Shown piece after piece: positions 17,406-26,589 of a DNA stretch of 64,000 nucleotides (positions are counted from its first letter, which is position 1; each line of letters begins with the position of its first letter). Source of the stretch: Stappia indica. Its GTDB lineage: Bacteria; Pseudomonadota; Alphaproteobacteria; Rhizobiales; Stappiaceae. The notes under the pieces are model-generated. The model did no database searches and had not been told where the DNA came from. It saw nothing but the letters and a program-made list of their open reading frames with translations. The position numbers and the translations under genes were made by a program. The DNA lies in NCBI RefSeq assembly GCF_001696535.1, contig NZ_MBQE01000004.1, positions 496,001 through 560,000 on the forward strand, given 5' to 3'.

Positions 17406-18125
17406 CGCAAAGGGGCTGGTGCGCGCGGGGAGGGCGAAGTGAGAGGCGTGGGTCATGAGGCAAGTGTGAGGCGGGAAGGCGTCACTCCACCCTCCGCTGT
17501 CACGCCTGCGCAGGCGGCGTCCAGTATCCGCTGGGGCGTGTGGGTGTGCGAAGCTAGCCGACACCGGCATTCCGGCGGCAGCGCCGAGGCTTGAGCCGAA
17601 CCGTTCGGGTTTACTGGTTCCCGGTCTTCGGCTTCGCCGAAATCGGGACGACAGCCTGTGTGTGGAATTCACGTCGGAGGATCGTTTCGTTCCTACGCGC
17701 TTGCCTCTCCCCGCGTCTTCCCGGACGAGGCCGAAGATCCGGGATCGGGGAGGCAGGGTGGTTCCCTCTTTTTCTGAGCGCATCTCACACGCCCTTGGCT
17801 CTCCGGTCCCGGGTCGCGGCTATCGCCTTGCCCGGGATGACGAACCGCGAGGGCGGTGCGTGAAAGCGAGTGCCGTCCGGGAGCGCGTCGCCACCTCCAC
17901 CGCTGCCGTTCCCGCCGCGGAGGTGGCTGACGCGTCCGCAAAAGCTGCGAAATGACAGAGATTTTTTAAGGAGGGCCGCTTGTCGGCAATCCTGTTTCTC
18001 GCGCTCGGGCGCGCGGCTGCGTAAGTCGTGGACGATAGCTGCCGGGAACAGCGGGCGGAACGGGGACGCAAGGGCGGTCCCGCCGTCTGAGCGCATATCC
18101 CGGCCTCGTGCACGAGGAGACATCC
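17406..18125. repeat. Long intergenic region with palindromic repeat-like units and a possible leader peptide
   Basis: These 720 bases have no convincing long gene. At 17620-17840 there are three palindromic units built on CCCGG and CCGGG, including CCCGGA/TCCGGG at about 17715-17738 and a pair of CCCGGG boxes near 17808-17836. They resemble dispersed extragenic palindromes of alphaproteobacteria. A perfect 9-bp inverted repeat lies at 17890-17898 and 17919-17927. AAGGAGG at 17977 precedes a TTG-started frame of 14 codons (17980-18024), a possible leader for cysD. Confidence 0.45.
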
Positions 18126-19031
18126 GTGTCAAACCGGGGAAGCCATCTGCGCCGTCTTGAGGCGCAATCCATCGAGATCATCCGAGAGGTCGTCGCAGAG
18201 ATGTCGCGACCGGTGATGCTCTACTCGATCGGCAAGGATTCGAGCGTCATGCTCCATCTGGCGCGCAAGGCGTTCTACCCTGCGCCGCCGCCGTTTCCGC
18301 TGCTCCACATCGACACGACCTGGAAGTTCCGCGAGATGATCGCCTTCCGCGACCGGATGGCGGCGGAAGCGGGCATGGAACTGCTGACCCATACCAATCA
18401 CCAGGGGCTGGCCGACGGCATCAACCCGTTCGACCACGGGTCGTCCTACTACACCCAGGTGATGAAGACCGACGCGCTGAAGCAGGCGCTGTCGCATTAC
18501 GGCTTCGACGCGGCCTTCGGCGGCGCCCGGCGCGACGAGGAGAAGTCGCGCTCCAAGGAGCGGGTGTTCTCCTTCCGCACCGCCTCGCACGGCTGGGACC
18601 CGAAGAACCAGCGCCCGGAGCTGTGGTCGATCTTCAACACGCGGGTGCGCCCTGGAGAATCGCTGCGGGTCTTCCCGCTGTCGAACTGGACCGAGCTCGA
18701 CATCTGGCAATACATCCGCTCCGAAAACATCCCTATCGTGCCGCTCTACTACGCGGCCGAGCGCCCGGTCGTGGAGCGCGACGGGATGCTGGTGATGGTC
18801 GACGACGAGCGGCTGCCGCTGCGCCCCGGCGAGGTGCCGCAGATGCGCCAGGTGCGGTTCCGCACGCTCGGCTGCTACCCGCTGACGGCGGCGATCGAGT
18901 CCCCCGCCACCACCCTCGACGAAATCGTCACCGAGATGCTGATCGCCCGCACGTCGGAGCGCTCCGGCCGGCTGATCGACCACGACGAGGCGGCGTCGAT
19001 GGAAAAGAAGAAGCGCGAAGGCTATTTCTGA
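18126..19031 (+). CDS. cysD: Sulfate adenylyltransferase small subunit CysD, copy 1
   Basis: This 301-aa subunit forms APS from ATP and sulfate together with the GTPase part of CysN. Seen: [12 protein letters not shown], the PP-loop-type [38 protein letters not shown], and the usual C-terminal [11 protein letters not shown]. The GTG at 18126 is chosen because GAGGAG lies 6 bases before it and the length then equals typical CysD. A GTG at 18108 would add six residues. It is followed after 10 bases by cysNC. A second cysD with the same architecture is at 38979. Confidence 0.95.
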   Translation: MSNRGSHLRRLEAQSIEIIREVVAEMSRPVMLYSIGKDSSVMLHLARKAFYPAPPPFPLLHIDTTWKFREMIAFRDRMAAEAGMELLTHTNHQGLADGINPFDHGSSYYTQVMKTDALKQALSHYGFDAAFGGARRDEEKSRSKERVFSFRTASHGWDPKNQRPELWSIFNTRVRPGESLRVFPLSNWTELDIWQYIRSENIPIVPLYYAAERPVVERDGMLVMVDDERLPLRPGEVPQMRQVRFRTLGCYPLTAAIESPATTLDEIVTEMLIARTSERSGRLIDHDEAASMEKKKREGYF

Positions 19032-19041
19032 GGATTGAACG

Positions 19042-20928
19042 ATGAACCAGGCAATGCCTTCCCTCGCCGTCGAGGCGGCCGACTATCTCGGCGATCATGA
19101 ACAGAAGGGGCTGCTGCGCTTTCTCACCTGCGGCAGCGTCGACGACGGCAAGTCCACGCTGATCGGCCGCCTGCTGCACGACACCAAGCGGGTGTTCGAG
19201 GACCAGGTGGCTGCCCTGCAGAAGGACTCGCGCAAATACGGCACGCAGGGCGAGGAGCTCGACTTCGCGCTGCTGGTCGACGGTCTGGAGGCCGAGCGCG
19301 AGCAGGGCATCACCATCGATGTCGCCTATCGCTTCTTCGCCACCGAGGCGCGCAAGTTCATCGTCGCCGATACGCCGGGCCATGAGCAGTACACCCGCAA
19401 CATGGCGACGGGCGCCTCCAACTCGGATCTGGCGATCATCTTGATCGACGCGCGCAAGGGCGTGCTGCAGCAGACCCGCCGCCACTCCTTCATCGTCTCG
19501 CTGCTGGGCATCCGCCACGTGGTGGTGGCCGTCAACAAGATGGATCTGGTCGGCTACGACCGCGAGGTGCTGGAGCGGATCCGCGCGGAGTACGAGGCGT
19601 TCTCGCAAGGCTTCGGCTTCGAGACGCTGGAAGTGATCCCGATGTCGGCGCTGACCGGCGAGAACGTCACCCGCCGCAGCGAGGCGATGGACTGGCACGA
19701 CGGTCCGACGCTGCTGGAGCATCTGGAAGCGGTGGATGTCGCCGGCGAGGATCGCCTGGGCCCGTTCCGCATGCCGGTGCAGTGGGTGAACCGCCCGAAC
19801 CTCGACTTCCGCGGCTATGCCGGCACCGTCGTCAGCGGCGCGATCCGCCCCGGCGACAAGGTGGCGGTGGCCGCGTCCGGGCGCGTTGCGACGGTGGCGC
19901 GCATCGCCACGATGGGCGGCGACCTGGACGAGGCGGTTGCGGGCGATGCGGTGACCATCACCCTTGAGGAAGAGGTCGACATCTCGCGCGGCGACGTGCT
20001 GAGCACGCCGGAAAGCCGGCCGGAGGTCTCCGACCGGCTGAGCGCCCATGTGATCTGGATGGGCGACCAGGGGCTGCGCACCGACCGCAACTACGTGATC
20101 AAGGCCGGCAAGCGCAGCACCACCGGCGTGGTGGCGCGCATCGAGCACGGCATCGACGTCAACACGCTGAAGCACCTGCCGGCGAGCACGCTGGCGCTGA
20201 ACGAGATCGGCTTCTGCGAGATCCACCTGAGCGCGCCCATCGCCTTCGACCCCTACGAGGTCAATCGCGAGATGGGCTCCTTCGTGCTGATCGACCCGCT
20301 GACCAACCAGACGGTCGGCGCCGGCCTGATCTGGGCGAGCCTGAGGAAGGCGGACAACATCCACCGCCAGGCCTTCGACATCGACCGGGCGGCCCGCGCA
20401 AGGCTGACCGGGCAGACGCCGCGGGTGCTGTGGTTCACCGGCCTGTCGGGCGCCGGCAAGTCGACCATCGCCAACCTGGTCGAGCAGCGGCTGCATGCGC
20501 AAGGGCGGCTGACCTTCCTGCTGGACGGCGACAATGTGCGTCACGGGCTCAACCGCGACCTCGGTTTCTCCGAGGCCGACCGGGTGGAGAACATCCGGCG
20601 GGTGGGCGAGGTCTCGCGCCTGTTCACGGAAGCCGGCGTGATCACGCTGGTGTCGTTCATCTCGCCGTTCCGCTCGGACCGGCAGATGGCGCGCGATCTC
20701 TTCGCGCCGGGCGAGTTCGTCGAGATCCACGTCCACGCGCCGCTGGAAGTGGCCGAAACCCGCGATCCCAAGGGGCTGTACCGCAAGGCGCGGGCCGGCG
20801 AGATCAGCAATTTCACCGGCATCGACAGTCCCTACGAGGCGCCAGACAGCGCCGAGCTGGTGCTCGATACGGTGTCGCGCCCGGCCGAGGACCTGGCCGA
20901 CGAGGTGATCCGCTATCTCGGCCTGTAG
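19042..20928 (+). CDS. cysNC: Bifunctional sulfate adenylyltransferase GTPase subunit / APS kinase (CysNC), copy 1
   Basis: This 628-aa fusion has a GTPase with Walker [14 protein letters not shown] near residue 35, [12 protein letters not shown] and NKMDLVG in the first 430 residues. An APS kinase follows from about residue 455, with Walker [10 protein letters not shown] near 467 and [16 protein letters not shown]. With CysD it makes APS by GTP-driven sulfate activation, and its kinase domain converts APS to PAPS. This arrangement is the one in rhizobial NodQ. Transcription probably stops at the strong terminator 22 bases after the stop. Confidence 0.95.
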   Translation: MNQAMPSLAVEAADYLGDHEQKGLLRFLTCGSVDDGKSTLIGRLLHDTKRVFEDQVAALQKDSRKYGTQGEELDFALLVDGLEAEREQGITIDVAYRFFATEARKFIVADTPGHEQYTRNMATGASNSDLAIILIDARKGVLQQTRRHSFIVSLLGIRHVVVAVNKMDLVGYDREVLERIRAEYEAFSQGFGFETLEVIPMSALTGENVTRRSEAMDWHDGPTLLEHLEAVDVAGEDRLGPFRMPVQWVNRPNLDFRGYAGTVVSGAIRPGDKVAVAASGRVATVARIATMGGDLDEAVAGDAVTITLEEEVDISRGDVLSTPESRPEVSDRLSAHVIWMGDQGLRTDRNYVIKAGKRSTTGVVARIEHGIDVNTLKHLPASTLALNEIGFCEIHLSAPIAFDPYEVNREMGSFVLIDPLTNQTVGAGLIWASLRKADNIHRQAFDIDRAARARLTGQTPRVLWFTGLSGAGKSTIANLVEQRLHAQGRLTFLLDGDNVRHGLNRDLGFSEADRVENIRRVGEVSRLFTEAGVITLVSFISPFRSDRQMARDLFAPGEFVEIHVHAPLEVAETRDPKGLYRKARAGEISNFTGIDSPYEAPDSAELVLDTVSRPAEDLADEVIRYLGL

Positions 20929-20949
20929 GGTCTGAGCCGAAATGCCGAA

Positions 20950-20984
20950 AAAACCGGCCGGGAGAGCCTCTTCCGGCCGGTTTT
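20950..20984 (+). terminator. Rho-independent terminator after cysNC copy 1
   Basis: A perfect 12-bp stem, AAAACCGGCCGG at 20950-20961 and CCGGCCGGTTTT at 20973-20984, with an 11-base loop. It is followed by a second run of T at 20990-20995. The A and T flanks would allow it to work in both directions, but it lies directly after the cysD-cysNC pair. Confidence 0.85.
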
Positions 20985-21102
20985 GCCGTCTTTTTGGGCG
21001 GCCTTGCCCGCGAATTGAGCGCGGGCCAAAATTGCTTGATGAATGGGCAATTGCGGGGCAGTCTTCCCACTGATCTTCATAAAAACACCAGTGGGGACCT
21101 TC

Positions 21103-22113
21103 ATGCGCAGACTGTTTGGCATTGCCTTCGCGCTGACGCTGGCCGCTCCGGCCGCGATGGCGCAGACCGAGATCAAGTTCACGCTCGACTGGAAGTTCGA
21201 GGCTCCGGCCGCCCCCTTCTTCATCGCCCAGGACAAGGGCTATTTCGAGGAGGAGGGCCTCTCCGTCACCATCGACACGGGCGCGGGCTCGCGCGAATCG
21301 ATCCCGCGGGTGGCCACCGGCGCCTACCAGATGGGCTTCGGCGACATCAACGCGCTGATCAAGCTGCTGGACGAACAGCCGGACCTGAAGGTCAAGGCCG
21401 TGATGATGGCCTATGAGCGCCCGCCCTTCGCGGTGATCGGCCGCAAGAGCCTCGGCGTCACCGAGGATCCGAAGTCCCTGGAAGGCAAGAAGCTCGGCGC
21501 CCCGCCGCCGGATGCCGCCTTCGGCCAATGGCCGGCCTTCGTCGACGTCGCCGGGCTCGATACGTCCGGCATGACCATCGAGAATGTCGGCTTCCCGGTG
21601 CGCGAGCCGATGCTGGCCCAGGGCCAGGTCGACGCGATCTTCGGCTTCTCCTTCTCCTCGGTGATCAACCTGAAGTCGCAGGGCGTGCCGGTCGACGACA
21701 TCGCCACCATCCTGATGGCGGAGAACGGCCTCGACCTCTACGGCAACGTGGTGATGGTCAACACCGACTTCGCCGAGAGCAATCCGGAGGCGGTGAAGGG
21801 TTTCGTCAAGGCGCTGGTGCGCGGCTTCCTCGACACGATCGCCGACCCGGAAGCCTCCGTGCCTTACGTCCTGAAGCGCAACGAGGTGCTGGACGAGGCG
21901 ACCGAGACCGACCGCATCCTGATGGCCGTGGACGGCTCCATCGCCACCCCGGCGGTGAAGGCCAACGGCTTCGGCGGCGTCGACATGGCTAAGCTCGCCA
22001 AGTCGATGGAATACCTGAAGACCTCCATGGGCGTGAGCGACACTCCGCCGGCGCCGGAGCGGGTGTTCGACCCCTCCTACCTGCCGCCGGTCGAGGAGCG
22101 CATGATCAAGTAA
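21103..22113 (+). CDS. NitT/TauT-type ABC transporter periplasmic substrate-binding protein
   Basis: This is a 336-aa secreted protein with a signal peptide (about residues 1-20, ending AAPAAMA) and an NMT1/THI5-like binding fold: FTLDWKFEAPAAPFF and KGYFEEEGL near the N-terminus, then TGAYQMGFGDIN. The family binds nitrate, sulfonates, thiamine precursors and similar small molecules, and the sequence does not settle which. Placement after the sulfate activation genes makes a sulfonate or other sulfur source an attractive guess. A terminator separates them, however. The ATG at 21103 is chosen for the signal peptide and the GTGGGGA before it. Confidence 0.85.
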   Translation: MRRLFGIAFALTLAAPAAMAQTEIKFTLDWKFEAPAAPFFIAQDKGYFEEEGLSVTIDTGAGSRESIPRVATGAYQMGFGDINALIKLLDEQPDLKVKAVMMAYERPPFAVIGRKSLGVTEDPKSLEGKKLGAPPPDAAFGQWPAFVDVAGLDTSGMTIENVGFPVREPMLAQGQVDAIFGFSFSSVINLKSQGVPVDDIATILMAENGLDLYGNVVMVNTDFAESNPEAVKGFVKALVRGFLDTIADPEASVPYVLKRNEVLDEATETDRILMAVDGSIATPAVKANGFGGVDMAKLAKSMEYLKTSMGVSDTPPAPERVFDPSYLPPVEERMIK

Positions 22114-22120
22114 GGGGCCG

Positions 22121-22173
22121 CGCCCGCGCCGCCTCTTCCCGGCCGCACAGGCGGGGAAGGGGAGGCGCGGGCG
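22121..22173 (+). promoter_or_regulatory. Strong stem-loop between the ABC binding-protein and ATPase genes
   Basis: CGCCCGCGCCGCCTCTTCCC (22121-22140) is nearly complementary to the segment ending GGCGCGGGCG at 22173. The stem is long and GC-rich, without a T tract. Such hairpins after a binding-protein gene often protect its mRNA or reduce read-through, so that the binding protein exceeds the membrane parts. That role is inferred. Confidence 0.55.
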
Positions 22174-22278
22174 TCGTTTCCTCGCTTGGCGCGGGGTCCC
22201 GCATGACGCTTCGTGCCGGGCGCATCCGCCGTCCTGCGGCCCGCGCGGCCGCATCACCCTTTGGAGTTTCGCCCGGCC

Positions 22279-23067
22279 GTGACAGGTTTCGTCGATCTCA
22301 ACAACATCCGCCTTGCCTATGGCGGCGGCGATGGCACGCTGGCCCTCGACGGCCTGACCATGGCCGTGAAGAAGGGCGAGTTCGCCGCCGTGGTCGGCCC
22401 GTCGGGCTGCGGCAAGTCCACCCTGATGAAGCTCGCCACCGGGCTGATCCGCCCGCAGGCGGGCACGGTCGAGGTGGCGGGCAAGGAAGTGGACGGACCC
22501 GTTTCCGTCGCCGGCATGGCCTTCCAGAACCCCTCGATGCTGCCCTGGCGCACGACGCTGAAGAACGTCATGCTGCCGCTGGAGATCGTCCAGCCGCACC
22601 GGCGCCGGCTGAAGAGCGAATACGAGAGCTACGTCGCCCGGGCCGAGAACCTGCTGGAGATCGTCGGCCTCAAGGGCTTCGGCGACAAGTTCCCCTGGCA
22701 GCTGTCGGGCGGCATGCAGCAGCGCGCCAACCTCTGCCGCGCGCTGATCCACGATCCGGCGCTGCTGATGCTGGACGAGCCGTTCGGCGCGCTCGACGCC
22801 TTCACCCGCGAGGAACTGTGGCAGGTGATGCGCGACCTGCACGCGGAAAAGGGCTTCACCGTCATCCTCGTCACCCACGACCTGCGCGAGGCGGTGTTCC
22901 TGGCCGACCGCGTCTTCGTGATGAGCGCGCGCCCCGGCCGCATCATCGTCGAGCAGGAAGTGGACTTCCCGCGCCCCCGGCCCATCGACCTGACCTATGA
23001 CGGGGGCTTCAACGACATCGTCCACGATCTGCGCGGACACATTGCCGAGGCGAGGGCCGCCGCATGA
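22279..23067 (+). CDS. ABC transporter ATP-binding protein (NitT/TauT type)
   Basis: This ATPase of about 262 aa has Walker A GPSGCGKST, Q-loop FQNPSMLPWRT, signature LSGGMQQR, Walker B LLMLDEPFGALD and H-loop VTHD, all in order. It energises uptake through the permease encoded next, with which it overlaps by 4 bases (ATGA). The GTG at 22279 (MTGFVDLNNIRL) fits the family N-terminus. An in-frame ATG at 22213 would add 22 unconserved residues. Confidence 0.9.
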   Translation: MTGFVDLNNIRLAYGGGDGTLALDGLTMAVKKGEFAAVVGPSGCGKSTLMKLATGLIRPQAGTVEVAGKEVDGPVSVAGMAFQNPSMLPWRTTLKNVMLPLEIVQPHRRRLKSEYESYVARAENLLEIVGLKGFGDKFPWQLSGGMQQRANLCRALIHDPALLMLDEPFGALDAFTREELWQVMRDLHAEKGFTVILVTHDLREAVFLADRVFVMSARPGRIIVEQEVDFPRPRPIDLTYDGGFNDIVHDLRGHIAEARAAA

Positions 23068-23828
23068 CCAACGATCGCTGGATCAAGGCCGCTCCCTGGC
23101 TGTGGACCATCGGCCTGTTCGTCGTCTGGGAGGCGGCGTGCAAGGGGCTGGACATCGCCGTCTTCATCCTGCCGGCGCCGACCGACATCTGGGCGGCCAT
23201 CGTCAAGTACTGGTCGCCGATCTGGAAGAACTCGCTGCAGACCCTGTTCACCACGACCGTCGGCTTCCTGCTGGCGGTGGCCGGCGGACTGGCGCTGGGG
23301 CTGGCCATCGGCTGGAGCCGGGCGATCTATGCCGGCCTCTATCCCTTGATGATCGGCTTCAACTCCGTCCCCAAGGTCGCCGTCGTGCCGATCCTGGTGA
23401 TCTGGTTCGGCATCGGCACGGTGCCGGCGGTGCTGACCGCCTTCCTGATCGCCTTCTTCCCCATCGTCGTCAACGTGGCGACGGGGCTCGCCACCATCGA
23501 GCCGGAGATGGAGGACGTGCTGCGGGCGCTGGGCGCGAAGAAGATGGACATCATGCTGAAGGTCGGCATCCCGCGCTCCATGCCCTATTTCTTCGGCTCG
23601 CTGAAGATCGCCATCACGCTGGCCTTCGTCGGCTCGGTGATCTCCGAGACCGTGGCGGCGAATGCCGGCATCGGCCACATGATGCTGGCGGCGCAGTCGC
23701 AGTTCAACGTGCCGCTGGTCTGGGCGGGCCTCGTCGCGCTCGCCGTGCTCGGCATCGTCATGTACGCGGCGATGGCCTGGCTGGAAATGCGCATGACCGG
23801 CTGGGCGCACCGTTCGGGCCGGCAGTAA
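23064..23828 (+). CDS. ABC transporter permease (NitT/TauT type)
   Basis: This 254-aa inner-membrane protein has about six hydrophobic segments and the binding-protein-dependent transport motif region around residues 145-175 (EDVLRALGAKKMDIM, then IPRSMPYFFGSLK), which docks with the ATPase. It starts inside the ATPase gene stop and completes the three-gene importer. The EAA-loop and length fit the SsuC/TauC-like family. Confidence 0.9.
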   Translation: MTNDRWIKAAPWLWTIGLFVVWEAACKGLDIAVFILPAPTDIWAAIVKYWSPIWKNSLQTLFTTTVGFLLAVAGGLALGLAIGWSRAIYAGLYPLMIGFNSVPKVAVVPILVIWFGIGTVPAVLTAFLIAFFPIVVNVATGLATIEPEMEDVLRALGAKKMDIMLKVGIPRSMPYFFGSLKIAITLAFVGSVISETVAANAGIGHMMLAAQSQFNVPLVWAGLVALAVLGIVMYAAMAWLEMRMTGWAHRSGRQ

Positions 23829-23848
23829 TCCCTAGCGCGGCAGCGCAA

Positions 23849-23876
23849 CACTCCGGCGGAACCTGCCGCCGGAGTG
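23849..23876 (+). terminator. Hairpin after the ABC transporter operon
   Basis: An 11-bp perfect stem, CACTCCGGCGG and CCGCCGGAGTG, with a 6-base loop, lies 20 bases after the permease stop. There is no T tract, so it may be a weak terminator or an mRNA-stabilising hairpin. Confidence 0.5.
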
Positions 23877-23943
23877 CCGGCAGGGTGTAGGCAAGCGGCG
23901 CGCGAGCCTGTAACACGGTCGGCACCAGCCGCCGGAGACCTGC

Positions 23944-24789
23944 ATGTCGTTCCTTTATGTCCTGAAGCGCCGCATCCAGCGGAACCTGCCCAAGCCGCTC
24001 CAGCGCAAGCTTCAGGAGGCGATCTATTTCGCGCTCTACCGGCTGTCGCCGGCCCGCCACCAGAACTTCTTCAACAGCGGGTTCTCGCCGGCTGAGGCCC
24101 CCTGGACGGAGCTGGCCCCCTTCGACCGCGAGCCGCTGCAGTCGACGCTCTACGACAAGGTGCTGTGGGAGTTCACCCGGGAGCTTGCCGGCAACGGGGG
24201 CGGGGAGTGGGGCGACATCCTCGACATCGGCTGCGGCCTCGGCGGCGGCGTGCAGGTGGCCCATCACCGCTTCCCGCAGGCGCGGATCACCGGCGTCGAC
24301 GTGAATTCCAGCGCCGTGAGCGTCTGCCGCAAGCGCCTGCAGCACATCCCCTCGATCCGCATCCTGCAGGGCAATGCCCGCGACCTGCCGCTGGCCGACG
24401 GCTCCTTCGACATGATCTTCAGCGTCGGCGCGGCGAGCTATGTCGGCATGGACGCCTTCATGAAGGAAGCGACGCGCGTGCTGCGCCCCGGCGGCGTCCT
24501 GAGCTTCTCGGTCGGCTACACGGACAAGGCCTTCGCCGACCAGCGCAAGATCGTCGACGAGCTCTGCGAGAAGAACGGGCTCGACGTGCACAAGGTGGTC
24601 GACATCACCGAAAACGTCTTTGCGGCCATCGCCGAGGACGTGCCGCGCCGCCGCGAGCTGATCGAGCGGGTGCCGTGGCCGTTCCGCGACTATGCGAGCG
24701 ACTGGGCCGACATGCCCGGCACCATGCGCTACCAGGAATATGTCGACGGTCGCCGCCTCGACTACGCGGTCTGCTGCGTCAAGCGCTGA
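23944..24789 (+). CDS. Class I SAM-dependent methyltransferase
   Basis: This is a 281-aa cytoplasmic protein with a Methyltransf_11-type core: motif I ILDIGCGLGGGV near residue 93, acidic residue in ITGVDVNSSAV, GNARDLPLADGSFD and VLRPGGVLSFS. The basic N-terminal 40 residues are not part of the core fold. The substrate cannot be read from the sequence. In this setting it may methylate a sugar or lipid of the polysaccharide, but it stands alone between the importer operon and a low-GC gene on the other strand. Confidence 0.8.
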   Translation: MSFLYVLKRRIQRNLPKPLQRKLQEAIYFALYRLSPARHQNFFNSGFSPAEAPWTELAPFDREPLQSTLYDKVLWEFTRELAGNGGGEWGDILDIGCGLGGGVQVAHHRFPQARITGVDVNSSAVSVCRKRLQHIPSIRILQGNARDLPLADGSFDMIFSVGAASYVGMDAFMKEATRVLRPGGVLSFSVGYTDKAFADQRKIVDELCEKNGLDVHKVVDITENVFAAIAEDVPRRRELIERVPWPFRDYASDWADMPGTMRYQEYVDGRRLDYAVCCVKR

Positions 24790-24814
24790 GGGGCGAGGGA
24801 CGGGGAGCTTTCGC

Positions 24815-25321
24815 CTATGAGCGAAAGCGACCCCTTGTGCGTCGCAGAATCGTGTCCATCTTGGCCGGCTCCAGCAGAAGTTGCCCTGCAAGGCCCAAGG
24901 CGCAAAACAAGGACACCATTTGGCTAAACGCAAAGACGATGAACTTTGCAGCTGGCGGGTTCGTCGCAACGGGAACAGGAATCGCGGCGATTATGGCGCT
25001 GAGCGGAATGAGATAAACCGTATGAAAGGAAAGCCGCCAAGCCGGCCATCCTTGCGCCACGACACGCCACATCTCGCGCAGCATTGCGGTCATCCACATG
25101 AGCAGCGCGACCGCCACCAGCACCAGTTTGAATAGCGTGTACTCTACCCAGAGGTTCCAGGTCTCATCACCGACCCCTCTTGAGCTTGTAGAGTGGGGCG
25201 TCTCCAAGATCTGTATTCCGCAGAGCTTTATCACAAAATTGAGAATGCAAAGCCCCATCAGGAGTGCTGTCAGAATGCGTGTGAGTGGTTTGAAGCGGGG
25301 GAGTACAATGCCTTGAACCAT
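24815..25321 (-). CDS. Small four-span membrane protein of unknown function, low GC
   Basis: This 168-aa protein was not recognised. Four hydrophobic segments are seen at about residues 14-34, 62-80, 100-119 and 126-148, with a basic C-terminal tail (RRTRGRFRS), so it is probably an inner-membrane protein with both ends in the cytoplasm. Base composition is unlike the neighbours: bases 25201-25260 contain 25 G or C of 60. Possibly acquired from another source. The ribosome binding site is weak. It ends about 25 bases from the convergent methyltransferase gene. Confidence 0.6.
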   Translation of the reverse strand: MVQGIVLPRFKPLTRILTALLMGLCILNFVIKLCGIQILETPHSTSSRGVGDETWNLWVEYTLFKLVLVAVALLMWMTAMLREMWRVVAQGWPAWRLSFHTVYLIPLSAIIAAIPVPVATNPPAAKFIVFAFSQMVSLFCALGLAGQLLLEPAKMDTILRRTRGRFRS

Positions 25322-25470
25322 GACGGCTTGATTTCTCTGAATGTAACCGGAATGAACATACAGGAATATTTCTGATCTTCAGAACGTATATGTCTGCCCG
25401 AGCGACACAGGCGCGTTTATCGGAAGACTGCTGTCGAGGCGGGCGCGCGCGGAGGGGGCGGTGAGCTGTC

Positions 25471-26562
25471 TCAACGCCGCTGGGCGGCCTGCGGCACGCC
25501 GCCCGCGGGAGCGGGGGCGGCGGCGCCGAATTCGGTGTCGATGACGCCGCGCAGCTCGCGGTAGAGCAGGGCGTCGAATTCCAGATATTCCTGCACCTTG
25601 TCGATGCCCTGAAGCCGCTCGGCAAGCTCCATCGTGCCCGGCAGGGCATAGGGTTCGTAGCCGCCGAAGATGTCGCGTCCGGTGACTTCCTCGACGCAGG
25701 CGTTGAACGCATCGATCCGCTCCTCGACGCCGACCGCATCGAACTCGGCCAGCCGGTCCAGCGCCATGCTGATATGCCGCTCCTCCGGCGCGTCGCCCTG
25801 GTCGCAGACCAGCGTGCGCACGAAGGGGTCGGCAATCGCCTGCGCTTGTTGCGGGCGCAGCCGCGTGAAGGCGTCTTGCAGCGATTCCTCGCTCTCCAGA
25901 TCGATGGTCTCGCACAGGCCGAACAGGTTCTCGAGACCCGAGACGAGGTTCTCCAGCAGCTTGCGGTTCGACGAGCGCGAGATCTGCTTGATCATGATCA
26001 GCCGCTCGGCGAGCTCGACGATGGGATCGCGCAGCAGGGCGATGCGCATGTATTCGCGGCTCAGCAGGAACTCGGCGATGCGGTTGTGGTTGTTGCGGCC
26101 CATCACGAACTGCGAATGGGCGTTGTGGTTGATCAGGATGCTGGAGATCGTCGCGAAGGTGATGCGCTCGCTGTTGGTATAGGTCAGGCTGAACAGGTCG
26201 CTTGCCATGTTGCGCATGCGGATCTGCGGCACGACGCAAAGGTTGAAGAACATCACCCGCTTCTCGATGCGGAACGGCGAGGCCGTGTGCCGGTGCACCA
26301 TCAGCCCGGTTTCCTGCTCGACGAGCTGGACGTTGTCGGCCTTCTGGATGCCCTTGACGATCTTGTCGTCGATATGGAAGCCGACGAAGCCGGTCGTGTG
26401 AAGCCCCAGATCCTTGATGTCCTGGCGGTTCACGTTCGGACCGATGACGGCGATTTCCTCGTCGTTGACGATCACCTTCACATGCGGCGTGCCGCCCGGA
26501 TTGTTGGGCACGATCCATCCGGAAAGGACGCCATTGGCCTGTCGGTCGATGTGAAACTGCAC
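25471..26562 (-). CDS. Protein of unknown function with an N-terminal GW/RxDL module and a weak sulfotransferase-like motif
   Basis: This 363-aa protein starts with GTG, with GGGAG about 10 bases before. Residues 3-65 (FHIDR, LSGWIVPNNP, NRQDIKDLG, FVGFHID) match the repeated module of the giant glycosyltransferase at 42922. From about residue 100 the protein is different: FFNLCVVPQ, then YTNSERITFATIS and IALLRDPIVELAERL. The LRDP segment recalls the 3'-phosphate-binding motif of sulfotransferases, but no convincing 5'-phosphosulfate loop is seen, so that link is weak. It is the last gene of the minus-strand capsule export block, which suggests a role in modifying or handing over the polymer. 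Confidence 0.6.
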   Translation of the reverse strand: MQFHIDRQANGVLSGWIVPNNPGGTPHVKVIVNDEEIAVIGPNVNRQDIKDLGLHTTGFVGFHIDDKIVKGIQKADNVQLVEQETGLMVHRHTASPFRIEKRVMFFNLCVVPQIRMRNMASDLFSLTYTNSERITFATISSILINHNAHSQFVMGRNNHNRIAEFLLSREYMRIALLRDPIVELAERLIMIKQISRSSNRKLLENLVSGLENLFGLCETIDLESEESLQDAFTRLRPQQAQAIADPFVRTLVCDQGDAPEERHISMALDRLAEFDAVGVEERIDAFNACVEEVTGRDIFGGYEPYALPGTMELAERLQGIDKVQEYLEFDALLYRELRGVIDTEFGAAAPAPAGGVPQAAQRR

Positions 26563-26589
26563 TGTGCAGGGTCTCCCGGGGCTGTCCCG

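Noticed and set aside
18928-23040. Long minus-strand frame opposite cysNC copy 1 and the ABC importer
   Set aside because: It crosses several well-supported plus-strand genes and a perfect terminator, and has no recognisable domain.
25322-25470. Possible insertion-sequence remnant beside the low-GC gene
   Set aside because: No terminal inverted repeats, target duplications or transposase fragments could be seen.
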